DNA from: Bordetella parapertussis
GTDB taxonomy: Bacteria; Pseudomonadota; Gammaproteobacteria; Burkholderiales; SG8-39
DNA: 64,000 nucleotides
Reading direction: 5' to 3'
Assembly: GCA_945862265.1 (NCBI GenBank)
Contig: CAMAXP010000003.1
Span: 107,118 to 171,117 of the forward strand
The notes under the pieces were generated by a model. It was not told where the DNA came from. It was given only the letters and a program-made list of their open reading frames with translations, and did not search any database. Every line of letters begins with the position of its first letter. Position 1 is the first letter of the stretch. Positions 27,917 through 35,914 of the stretch are shown one piece after another. Both the position numbers and the translations under genes were made by a program.

Positions 27917-29050
27917 ATGTCCTACATCGAAACAGCGGCCCAGCGCGAACTGCAGGAGGCCGCGCGCGCGGTGGTGCACGAGGTGATCGAGCCCGCAGTA
28001 ACCCGGCTCGGGCCGGCCGCACGCATGCCGGCGGACGAATTGACGAGGTTCTACAAGGCGCTTGCGCCCCTGGGTTACGTTGGCAGCACCCTGCCAGTCT
28101 CGGTGGGCGGTCCGGGCCTGACCTACGTGGACTTCGGCCTGCTGATCGAGGCGCTGGGCTGCAGCCCGGTGGCGCTCGACGAAGTGGTTCCACCGCGCAC
28201 CATCTACTACTTGGGAAACGATGCACAGCGCGCCCGATGGTTGCCGAGCCTGCTGTCGGGCAATCGGGTGTCGGCCGCGGCAATCACTGAACCGCAGGCA
28301 GGCTCGGACATGCGTGCCTTTACCTGCAAGGCGGAACTCCGGGGCGACCACTACCTGGTCAACGGAAGGAAGCGCTGGATCAAGCTTGGTGCCACAAGCG
28401 ACCTGATGACGCTGATGGTGGTAGACGACTCGGGCGGGCTGTCACGCCTGGTGGTGGAGCGCGCGGAGTCCGCCTGGCATAGCGTCCCGATCGACACCGT
28501 CGGCATGCGCACGATCGACATCACCGAACTGGTATTCGAAAACGTGCGCGTGCCGCGGGAAAACCTGTTGGGCTCCTCGGGACAAGGCGCGGAGCAGTTT
28601 CATCGAGGCATCGAATCCTCGCGGGCTTTGATCGGGATCCAGGCCTGCGGCATCGCCCGCCACGCGCTGGATATTGCGATCAGCTATGCAAAGGAACGCA
28701 AGGCGTTTGGCAAGCCCATTGGAAAGTTTCAGGCCATCCAGACTGCGCTTGCTATCGCAGAAACCCGCTTGCAGGCGGCGCGGCTTCTATGCCTCAGCGC
28801 GCTTGCGCGCCTGGACGCCGGGCAGCGCGCGCCCAAGGAAGTGTCCATGGCCAAGAGTTTTGCAGTGGAAGCGGCGGTGAGCGCCTGCCTTGCCGCCATG
28901 GAAAGCATGGGCGCCTGGGGACTCGCGACCGACGCCGGTGTCGAACGATGCTGGCGCGACTGTGCCATGCTTACCGCCATCGACGGCACTGCCAACATCC
29001 AGAGGCTGATCGTCGGACGCGAACTGCTCGGAATGGCCGCGTTCAGCTGA
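27917..29050 (+). CDS. acyl-CoA dehydrogenase family protein
   Basis: The 377-residue protein has the usual N-terminal helical domain, a middle beta domain (SAAAITEPQAGSDMRAFTCK) and a C-terminal helical domain (YAKERKAFGKPIGKFQAIQT). It would oxidise an acyl-CoA with FAD. The C-terminal motif reads TAIDGTANIQR: the position that in medium-chain enzymes holds the catalytic Glu (Y/F-EGT) is Asp356. It is co-transcribed with the Bug gene, and its end overlaps the enoyl-CoA hydratase gene by 8 bp tail to tail. Confidence 0.92.
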   Translation: MSYIETAAQRELQEAARAVVHEVIEPAVTRLGPAARMPADELTRFYKALAPLGYVGSTLPVSVGGPGLTYVDFGLLIEALGCSPVALDEVVPPRTIYYLGNDAQRARWLPSLLSGNRVSAAAITEPQAGSDMRAFTCKAELRGDHYLVNGRKRWIKLGATSDLMTLMVVDDSGGLSRLVVERAESAWHSVPIDTVGMRTIDITELVFENVRVPRENLLGSSGQGAEQFHRGIESSRALIGIQACGIARHALDIAISYAKERKAFGKPIGKFQAIQTALAIAETRLQAARLLCLSALARLDAGQRAPKEVSMAKSFAVEAAVSACLAAMESMGAWGLATDAGVERCWRDCAMLTAIDGTANIQRLIVGRELLGMAAFS

Positions 29051-29846
29051 ACTGCGCATCCCGCCAACGGATCGCCGCCTTGAGGCCCTGCTCGCGGGCG
29101 ATCCTGCGGAACTCCGCTCCCTCCGGCGACTGCGCCATCGAGGTGAGGGCAAAGATCTCGGCTCCGTACTCCAGGTTGCCCGTCAGGCCGCACATGTCGT
29201 AAGCGCGATTTATCACTTCCTTGTTCATCTTCATCGCCACGGCCGGCAGGCGCGCCATTCTCGTGGCTACCTTGCGCGCCTCAGCCATCAGATCAGCCGC
29301 AGGCACCACGCGGTTCGCCAGACCCATGCGCCACGCCTCCTGAGCGTCCACGCGCCCCCCCAGGAGCAGCAACTCCTTGGTGTGCTTCATGCCCAGCACC
29401 CAGGGCATGATCAAGAAGATCGGCGAAGAGCAGAATTCAATCTCCGGCTCGCCGAATTGCGCAGTCTCCGAGGCAATGGTGTAGTCGCAGGTCATCGACA
29501 GATCGCAGCCTCCGCCCAGGCAGTAGCCATTCACCGCTGCCACCACGGGAAGACGTGAGCGCCAGATTTGCAGCCAGGTGCCGTTAGCGTCCTTGGCGTG
29601 CTCGCGCCAATCGTCCACCGAGGAGCGCGGCTTGTCGCGGGGCGCGATGTCGAATCCCGCGCTGAATGCCTTGCCCTCGCCGGTGATAATCATGGCACGC
29701 ACCGATGGATCGGCCTCGCACTGCGCGAGCGCCTTGCGCACTTCCGCAAACAGTTCGTCCGACAGTGCATTGAGCTTGTCGGGGCGGTTGAGCGTCAGGA
29801 TCGCGAGCATGCCTTCCTGCTCGAGGCGGATGGTTGAATAGGTCAT
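29043..29846 (-). CDS. enoyl-CoA hydratase/isomerase family protein
   Basis: The 267-residue crotonase-fold protein has the oxyanion-hole segments GKAFSAGFDIAP and NGYCLGGGCDLSMTCD. Of the two catalytic glutamates of classical hydratases, the second is kept (FGEPEIEF) while the first is Asp (GGGCDL), so the exact reaction may differ from hydration. It lies 58 bp downstream of the geranylgeranyl-reductase-like gene on the same strand and faces the acyl-CoA dehydrogenase. Confidence 0.9.
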   Translation of the reverse strand: MTYSTIRLEQEGMLAILTLNRPDKLNALSDELFAEVRKALAQCEADPSVRAMIITGEGKAFSAGFDIAPRDKPRSSVDDWREHAKDANGTWLQIWRSRLPVVAAVNGYCLGGGCDLSMTCDYTIASETAQFGEPEIEFCSSPIFLIMPWVLGMKHTKELLLLGGRVDAQEAWRMGLANRVVPAADLMAEARKVATRMARLPAVAMKMNKEVINRAYDMCGLTGNLEYGAEIFALTSMAQSPEGAEFRRIAREQGLKAAIRWRDAQFS

Positions 29847-29904
29847 CGATAGTGCCTCTGGGTGGTCGAGGGTGAAGCTGGGCCTGCGGTTGCCGCGGCC
29901 TTGC

Positions 29905-31113
29905 TTAAAGCCAGCGCTGCATCGAATAGCCGCCGATCATCGGCCGTTGCAGCATCTCGCGGAAGATCTGCCGCCCCCACTTGAATTCCTTGTAGAGCAC
30001 GACGAACCGCCACATGTCGCGCAGCACCTTCGCCCGGTCGCGCCAGCCGAGCGCCATGAGCGCCGCGGGGAAATCGGCCTCGTGCGGCTTGTCGAATGCG
30101 ATCTTGAGCGGGTTCCATTGGTCGGTGGTGCGGCGCACCTCCGAGGCGATCATCCGGCGGTACATCTCCTGCACGGGCCGGTTGCGCAAGCGCGCCTCGA
30201 CGATCGCCTCGCCTGAAATCGCGCCCGAATGCAGCGCGCAGCTCATGCCTTCGCCGATCATGTTGAGGAAGCCCGCCGCCTGCCCGGTAATCAGCACGTT
30301 GCCCTTGCCGAACACGTAGCGGTTAATCAGCGAGGGGCCGAAATTCTCCGCGCACCCTTCGTCGTCCGTGTGCGGATGCAGCTTCACGCCATGCTTTTCG
30401 GAAAGGTAATTGACCACGTTCGCGTGCTTGGCCGCGAAGTTGTCGCCGCGCTTGAAGCCCACGCCGACGATCTGCCGCCCGTCGCGCGCATGGCTCCAGG
30501 TGTAGTGCCCGAGGCCCGGGTGGAACCAGAAGTGAAAGTACTGCTCGTCGAGCGGGCACTCGATAATGGCGTGGAATTTCTGCCCGACGAAGAACCACGG
30601 GATCTGCTTGGGGTAGTCCGGGTACACCGCACGGGTCACCAGCGAACTGGGGCCGTCGGCGCCGATCACGTGGCGCGCACGGTATTCGACCGGCTCGCCC
30701 TTCTGCCGCGCATGGACGAGCACATGGTCGCCCTTGTCCTCGAGGCCCGCGAAGGAGGTCTGGTCGTGGACCTCGGCACCGCTCCTCTTGATCGCCCAGT
30801 AGTCGGAGTACTTGCGGTGCAGGTGCGGCGTACTGCCGCCGAAGAAGTCCATCGACAGCGACACCATCGACGGGAAATGGAAAGTCACCCCGCGGCACGA
30901 GGTGGGCTCGTGCAGCGCCTCGCGCGGCAGCGGCCCGAAGTTCTCGAGGAGGAACCGGTGCCCGCGCGGCGACAGGATGCCGCTGCAGATCTTGTGGCGC
31001 GGAAGCTCCTTCCTCTCGAGGATCACCGTCTCCAGCCCGGCATCGACGAGACGCTTGGCCGCCGCCGCCGCCGAGAGGCTTGCGCCGACGATGACGACGT
31101 CAACCGATCGCAT
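29905..31113 (-). CDS. geranylgeranyl-reductase-like FAD oxidoreductase
   Basis: I take ATG 31113, nine bases from AAGGTGA; ATG 31119 is also possible. The 402-residue protein has an N-terminal FAD fold (VDVVIVGASLSAAAAAKRLV), the family's PRHKICSGILSPRGHRF motif and a second FAD segment, GNVLITGQAAGFLNMIGEGM. Two normally conserved positions differ: the dinucleotide motif is GxSxxA instead of GxGxxG, and the Asp of GDAAG is Gln. It follows the Fe-S gene by 24 bp, so it probably accepts electrons from the pair upstream or reduces an isoprenoid-like substrate. Confidence 0.83.
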   Translation of the reverse strand: MRSVDVVIVGASLSAAAAAKRLVDAGLETVILERKELPRHKICSGILSPRGHRFLLENFGPLPREALHEPTSCRGVTFHFPSMVSLSMDFFGGSTPHLHRKYSDYWAIKRSGAEVHDQTSFAGLEDKGDHVLVHARQKGEPVEYRARHVIGADGPSSLVTRAVYPDYPKQIPWFFVGQKFHAIIECPLDEQYFHFWFHPGLGHYTWSHARDGRQIVGVGFKRGDNFAAKHANVVNYLSEKHGVKLHPHTDDEGCAENFGPSLINRYVFGKGNVLITGQAAGFLNMIGEGMSCALHSGAISGEAIVEARLRNRPVQEMYRRMIASEVRRTTDQWNPLKIAFDKPHEADFPAALMALGWRDRAKVLRDMWRFVVLYKEFKWGRQIFREMLQRPMIGGYSMQRWL

Positions 31114-31137
31114 GTGCATTCACCTTGTCCATTGTCT

Positions 31138-32025
31138 TCAATGATCCGCCAATTCGGCCACGTGCACCACGGGACGCCCTTGCGTCCCGAAGGCTGCGGC
31201 ATCCTCCATGCGCTCCACCACGATGCGCTCGACGCTGCGCCCTTTGAGGATCCAGTCGGCCTCGGCGGCCGGGATCGCGATGCGCTGCAGGTCGAGGTTG
31301 GTCGCACAGCCGCGCTCGGCGCGCAGCCGGTCGTAATGCCCGACCAGGCGCTGGTAGTCCGCGTGATACGAGCGCGGCTCGATCACATACATGTCGGTGG
31401 CGCGCAATCCGCCGCGCACCGCGCCCAGCGCCGTCAGTGCCTCGCCAAGGCCCGCGAGGCGCTTGCCCGGCAACCAGCTGCGCAGGTAGCGCATCCACAA
31501 GCCGTCTTCCACCAGGACGGTTTGCGCTCCGCGCAGTTGGCCAAGGAAGCGCTCAAGCCGCTGGGTCGGGATCGCCGCGCCGGCTTCGAGCGCCAGTGCG
31601 ATGTCTTCACCCGCGTCCTCGCACGCCTTTGCGCCGAGCAACTCGAGCACCCTCGCCAGCGCCTGAGGCCGCGCGCGCAGGGCGGCACCGGCGAGGACCA
31701 CGGTGCTGGCCGCTACTGCCGTCACCGGCCGGGCATGCGCTTCGCTCATCCGGACCCGCAGTGCCTGCAGCGTCGGTGTCTCAGGCAACGCCCGGCGCAA
31801 CGAAAGGGTCATCCCGATCAGGTCGATCTTTTCGGGGCACACGGGCTCGCAGGCCCCGCACAGCGTGCAGGCCTGCGCCGAGGCGGCCAGCTCTTCAGGG
31901 GAGGCGCCGGCCTGCAGGCCCTTTGCACGCCCCTCGGGGCTGATGCGCGGATCGCGCGTGGCGCGCCACGCGGGACACACAAGCAGGCACAGGCTGCACC
32001 CGCTGCAGGCGGCGTAGGTACTCAA
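31138..32025 (-). CDS. double 4Fe-4S cluster protein
   Basis: The only sensible start is TTG 32025, which overlaps the FAD oxidase stop codon (TTGA), giving 295 residues. Two ferredoxin motifs are near the N-terminus: CSGCSLCLLVCP and CTLCGACEPVCPEKIDLIG. The rest (about 80-295) is a mixed alpha/beta domain of unknown type with no CCG repeats, unlike GlcF or HdrB. It is probably an electron carrier between the FAD-linked oxidase and the geranylgeranyl-reductase-like protein. Confidence 0.8.
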   Translation of the reverse strand: MSTYAACSGCSLCLLVCPAWRATRDPRISPEGRAKGLQAGASPEELAASAQACTLCGACEPVCPEKIDLIGMTLSLRRALPETPTLQALRVRMSEAHARPVTAVAASTVVLAGAALRARPQALARVLELLGAKACEDAGEDIALALEAGAAIPTQRLERFLGQLRGAQTVLVEDGLWMRYLRSWLPGKRLAGLGEALTALGAVRGGLRATDMYVIEPRSYHADYQRLVGHYDRLRAERGCATNLDLQRIAIPAAEADWILKGRSVERIVVERMEDAAAFGTQGRPVVHVAELADH

Positions 32026-33599
32026 AACAGGACATCCCGGTTGAGGATCATCGCCGGGTCGGCCTTGCGCTTCATCGCGAGGTGCCGGTCCACCACCTCG
32101 TCGCCGAACACGCGGCGGATGTAGCCCTTCATCATGCCGCCGAAGCGGTAGTAACTTCCGCCGATGTCGACGCCGATGTCGTAGATCTCGTTCTTGAAGG
32201 ACTGCAGCGTGTCGCGGCTGTAGTCCCTGCCGTTGGTCATGGGCTCGAACTCGCACCCGTAGGCCCACCCCTCCGCGTCCGGCGGGATGCATGACATCTC
32301 GTAGTGCTCGCGATGCTCGGGCCGCAGGCGGATGCCGACGCAGTAAAGGGTGTATTGCGGGAAATACTTCCGGCACACCGCATTGCCACGCTCGACGGCT
32401 TCGACGAACTTGCCGGCCGAGGTGGCGAGGTCGGGAATCACCATCTGCCGGCCGCCCCAGAAATTCCACACGGCACGCGAAAACACGACGGTCCGGTCCA
32501 GCATCTGCCCGCCGCGCATGTACTCCGGCCGCTGCAGTTCGGGAAAGAGCTCCCGCTTCCTCTGCAGCAGGAACCAGGCTTCGCCGAGTTTCCATGGCCG
32601 CAGCGCGTAATGCACGATTGCACGTGCGACGAAACCGAATTCCCCGTGGCCGCGCAGCTGCGACTCCCACTTTGCACGGAAGGCGGCCTCGCGCTCGTCC
32701 GAATCGAAGGCCACCAGCAGGTTCACCGCGCAATCGAGGATCGTCAGGATGCCGGAATAGTCGCTCGCGTCGTTGCGGTCGAGCAATTGCAGGTCTTCGA
32801 TCGCGGTGCGCAGCGACGAGTAGTAGTAGTAGTGCATGCGCAGCGGTGTATAGGGGCGCACCTTGAGCGTGGCCTCCGCGATGACGCCGAACTGGCCGTA
32901 GCCGAGGATCACGCGCTTGAAGAGCTCGGCGTTCTCCGTATCGGAGCACTCGACGACCTCGCCGGTCGGCGTAACAACCTTCAGCGCGATCGCCTGGTCG
33001 GCGCTACACCCGAGGCGCGGCGAGTTGACGTCGATCCCGCCCACGCCGAGCGACCCGCCCACCGAGGAGGTCAGGTTGAGCGGCGCCGAAAGGTAGTCGA
33101 GGTTCTCCCGGCGCAGCTCCTCGGCGAGGCTGTGCCAGAAGATCCCGGCCTGGGTGCGCACGGTCCGCGCCTCGCGGTCGATCCCCAGCACGCGGCTCAT
33201 GCCGGTCATGTCGAGGAGCACGCCGCCGAAAGCCACCGACTCCCCTTCCGTCGTCAGCCCACCGCCGCGCACCGTGACCGGGACGTGATGGGCCTGGGCG
33301 CATTTCAGCAGGGCCGCAATCTGTTCCGCGCTGCGCGCCACCACCACCCCGTGGGGGAGGCCGTACGCGGTGCCACCGGCGTCGGTCGCATAGGCGCCGC
33401 GCGCCGAGATCGCCTCGGAGAGCTCGACCCCCTGCGCGCGCACTGCGGAAGCGAATGCCGCCCACCCCTCGCCGCTCCACCGGGCGGGGTTCGTCTGCTG
33501 GCGCCGGATGCCTTGCAACGCGTCGGGGGCGACCGGGCAGGCCCCCACCGTCCCGGGTTCGACCGGGGGGATGACCATCGGCTCCAGCGGCGGGGTCAT
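32022..33599 (-). CDS. FAD-linked oxidase (PCMH/VAO fold)
   Basis: ATG 33599 overlaps the DUF167 remnant stop codon (ATGA), giving 525 residues; GTG 33608 is an alternative. The FAD-binding PCMH domain (about 70-250) has VVVARSAEQIAALLKCAQAH, VTVRGGGLTTEGESVAFGGV and SSVGGSLGVGGIDVNSPRLG; the C-terminal part resembles cytokinin-oxidase-type substrate domains. No His occurs at the place where covalent FAD is attached in some members, so FAD is probably bound non-covalently. It is the first gene of the redox trio. Confidence 0.85.
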   Translation of the reverse strand: MTPPLEPMVIPPVEPGTVGACPVAPDALQGIRRQQTNPARWSGEGWAAFASAVRAQGVELSEAISARGAYATDAGGTAYGLPHGVVVARSAEQIAALLKCAQAHHVPVTVRGGGLTTEGESVAFGGVLLDMTGMSRVLGIDREARTVRTQAGIFWHSLAEELRRENLDYLSAPLNLTSSVGGSLGVGGIDVNSPRLGCSADQAIALKVVTPTGEVVECSDTENAELFKRVILGYGQFGVIAEATLKVRPYTPLRMHYYYYSSLRTAIEDLQLLDRNDASDYSGILTILDCAVNLLVAFDSDEREAAFRAKWESQLRGHGEFGFVARAIVHYALRPWKLGEAWFLLQRKRELFPELQRPEYMRGGQMLDRTVVFSRAVWNFWGGRQMVIPDLATSAGKFVEAVERGNAVCRKYFPQYTLYCVGIRLRPEHREHYEMSCIPPDAEGWAYGCEFEPMTNGRDYSRDTLQSFKNEIYDIGVDIGGSYYRFGGMMKGYIRRVFGDEVVDRHLAMKRKADPAMILNRDVLF

Positions 33600-33733
33600 C
33601 CTTTCCACAGCACCTCCGGCCCATGGGCAGGCGACTCAATGGCAACGCGCTTCCTGCGCGATGCGCCCGGCTGGACATGGACCTGCAGCAGCAGCCGGTC
33701 GCCCTGCCTCCGGTGCCAGGCGGCGGAGTTCAG
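33596..33733 (-). pseudogene. DUF167 (YggU) gene with internal deletion
   Basis: The 45-codon frame joins SAAWHRRQGDRLLLQVHVQP, the start of DUF167 proteins, directly to GASRRKRVAIESP, which belongs to their end (normally preceded by a segment of about 40 residues). The middle, including the conserved DGKAN region, is gone. Its only possible starts are non-ATG (CTG 33733). It sits in its usual place after yggT, so it is a deletion derivative rather than a foreign gene. Confidence 0.65.
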
Positions 33734-34302
33734 AACAGCCCCGCGACCTGCGCGCGGCCGAAGGCGAGCGGGATCAGCAGCACCTGCAGGATCACGAGCA
33801 GCACCAGCGGCGACAGGTCGATGTTCGAGATCGGCGGCACGAAGCGGCGGATCGGGCGCAGGAACGGCGCGACCATCGCGTCGAAGATCCCGCCGAGCGG
33901 CGAGTGCGGGTTGGTCCACGACAGGACCGCCTGCATGACCAGCGCGAAGATCAGGAGGTAAAGGCTGAAGCGCAGCAGGTCCAGCAGGGCGAGGCCCGAG
34001 AGGACGCCCGCCGCGAGGCCGGGCGCGCCGGAGAAATCGGTCCCGCGCAGCATGAGGATCAGCGCCAGCGTCGCACCCTGCGCGACCCACGCAAGCAGGA
34101 ACGTCGGCAGGTCGAGCCCGGCCACGGTGGGAATCAACCGCCGCGCAGGCATCACCATCCAGTTGGTCAGGCCGATGATGAATCCACCGGCCTGGTTGCG
34201 GAACGGCACGCGCAGCCACTGGAAATGGAACCGGGCGAGCAGCAGGAAAATAAAGAACCCCGTCACGGAGTCGATCAGGAATTCGAGGATCTGGCCGAGC
34301 AT
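33730..34302 (-). CDS. yggT: YggT-family membrane protein
   Basis: The 190-residue protein has two YggT repeats, each with membrane helices (QILEFLIDSVTGFFIFLLLA; LYLLIFALVMQAVLSWTNPH) and the motif PIRRFVPPISNIDLSPLVLL. Homologues lie beside proC and yggS across proteobacteria and have been linked to cation tolerance or division, but the mechanism is not settled. It begins 3 bp after proC. Confidence 0.92.
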   Translation of the reverse strand: MLGQILEFLIDSVTGFFIFLLLARFHFQWLRVPFRNQAGGFIIGLTNWMVMPARRLIPTVAGLDLPTFLLAWVAQGATLALILMLRGTDFSGAPGLAAGVLSGLALLDLLRFSLYLLIFALVMQAVLSWTNPHSPLGGIFDAMVAPFLRPIRRFVPPISNIDLSPLVLLVILQVLLIPLAFGRAQVAGLF

Positions 34303-34305
34303 GGG

Positions 34306-35121
34306 TCAGGCGTCCTTGCCGAGGATCAGCCCGAGTTCGGCGCCCCGGTCGCTTGCCGCCTTGAGCGCCTTGCCGATGCTGCCGGCGATGTCCTCCGCGG
34401 CAAAAACCTTCAGCGCCGCTTCGGTGGTGCCCCCCTTGGACGTGACCTTTTCGCGCAATACCCCGGGGGCATCGGGGCTCTCGGCCGCCAGCTTCGCCGC
34501 GCCGACGAAGGTCTGGATGGCAAGCGCCCGGGCGGCTTCGGGGGCGAGGCCCAGCTGGGCCCCCGCCTTCTCCAGGGCCTCGATGAAATAGAAGACGTAC
34601 GCCGGCCCGCTGCCGGAGACGGCCGTGACCGGGTCGATCAGGGCCTCGTCGTCCACCCAAACCGTCTTGCCGACCGCGCCGAGGATGCTTTCGGCGCGCT
34701 TCTTCTCGTCCGCGCTGACCTCGGGCCGCGCAAAGAGCCCGGCCATCCCCTCGCCCACCAGTGCAGGCGTGTTGGGCATTACGCGCACCAGCCGCGAATG
34801 GCCGCCGAGCCAGCGCGACAGGTCCTCGAGGCGGATGCCCGCGGCAATGCTGATGACCAATGCCCGGCCCAGCCTGCCCGCCAGCGGGGCCACGGCCTGT
34901 TTCATGTCCTGGGGTTTGACCGCAAGCACCAGCGTGTCGGCCGCCAGCGTCACGGCATCGGCCGCTTCGCTCACATGCACCTTGTAGCGCGCGACGAGGT
35001 TCTCGCGCGCCTGCGGGACGACCTCGACCACGGACAGGTCTGCAGCCGGATAGCCCTTGGCGAGCAACCCGCCGATCAATGCGCCGGCCATGTTGCCGCC
35101 GCCGAGGAATGCGATTTTCAT
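34306..35121 (-). CDS. proC: pyrroline-5-carboxylate reductase
   Basis: ATG 35121 gives 271 residues beginning MKIAFLGGGNMAGALIGGLL, the NADPH-binding fold of ProC. Further motifs are LVRVMPNTPALVGEGMAG and VSGSGPAYVFYFIEALEKAG with TSKGGTTEAALKV. It makes proline from pyrroline-5-carboxylate. The ATG overlaps the yggS stop codon (ATGA), so it is coupled to yggS. Confidence 0.96.
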   Translation of the reverse strand: MKIAFLGGGNMAGALIGGLLAKGYPAADLSVVEVVPQARENLVARYKVHVSEAADAVTLAADTLVLAVKPQDMKQAVAPLAGRLGRALVISIAAGIRLEDLSRWLGGHSRLVRVMPNTPALVGEGMAGLFARPEVSADEKKRAESILGAVGKTVWVDDEALIDPVTAVSGSGPAYVFYFIEALEKAGAQLGLAPEAARALAIQTFVGAAKLAAESPDAPGVLREKVTSKGGTTEAALKVFAAEDIAGSIGKALKAASDRGAELGLILGKDA

Positions 35122-35825
35122 GCGGCTTCCTTTGCTTTTGGCCGCTCGCCGAAGATGGCGGTGCCGATGCGTACCATTGTGGACCCTTCCGCGATGGCGG
35201 ATTCGAGGTCCTGCGACATGCCCATCGATAGCGTGTCGAGCGCCAGGCCCTCTTCGTTCAGGCGGTCGAACAACTCGCGAACGGCCCGGAAGCGCGCCAG
35301 CTGCAAGGCCGTATCCGGCGTAGGTTCCGGGATCGCCATCAGGCCGCGCAACCGCAGCCGCGGTAGTTGCGCGACGGCATGGGCGAGCGCGGGCGCCTCG
35401 CCGAGCGGCACGCCGCTCTTGGTCGACTCCCCGGAAACATTCACCTGAATCAGCACGTTGAGCGGCAACGCAGACGCCGGGCGCGCCTCGGAAAGGCGCC
35501 GTGCGATCTTGTCGCGATCGATGGTGTGTACCCAGTCGAACGCCTCGGCGACGACGCGGGTCTTGTTGCTCTGGAGCGGCCCGATCAGGTGCCACTGGAG
35601 GCCCGGCGCACGCTCGGCCAGCGCGACTTTCTTGTCGACGGCTTCCTGGACGTAGTTCTCGCCGAAACTGCGCAGGCCGGCTGCATACGCCGCCTCAACC
35701 GCGGACGGGGGCTGGGTCTTGGTCACCGCGAGCAGCCGCACCATTGACGGGTCGCGGCCCGCCGCGTGCGCGGCCTCCCGGATGCGCGCGGCGACTGCTT
35801 GCAAGTTATCATTGATTGCCGCCAT
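35118..35825 (-). CDS. yggS: YggS-family pyridoxal-phosphate homeostasis protein
   Basis: The 235-residue protein has LLAVTKTQPPSAVEAAYAAG with the PLP-binding Lys, RSFGENYVQEAVDK and WHLIGPLQSNKTR, all typical of YggS/PROSC proteins that hold PLP. It is the first gene of a minus-strand run (yggS-proC-yggT) and is divergent from pilT over 89 bp. Confidence 0.95.
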   Translation of the reverse strand: MAAINDNLQAVAARIREAAHAAGRDPSMVRLLAVTKTQPPSAVEAAYAAGLRSFGENYVQEAVDKKVALAERAPGLQWHLIGPLQSNKTRVVAEAFDWVHTIDRDKIARRLSEARPASALPLNVLIQVNVSGESTKSGVPLGEAPALAHAVAQLPRLRLRGLMAIPEPTPDTALQLARFRAVRELFDRLNEEGLALDTLSMGMSQDLESAIAEGSTMVRIGTAIFGERPKAKEAA

Positions 35826-35914
35826 AATTTTCCAGTCGCGTATCGCGCGCGAACTACCGAACTACTGGCAATTCGCGCCTCAATCCTGCATCACCGATTC
35901 CCGGGGGAATTGTA

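Noticed and set aside
33596..34660. 354-codon minus-strand frame ending in the DUF167 remnant
   Set aside because: Only its last 45 codons match DUF167; the rest is out of frame with yggT and proC.
34306..35595. Long form of the proC frame starting at 35595
   Set aside because: The extra N-terminal sequence is antisense-like in composition and overlaps yggS; the Rossmann fold begins at ATG 35121.
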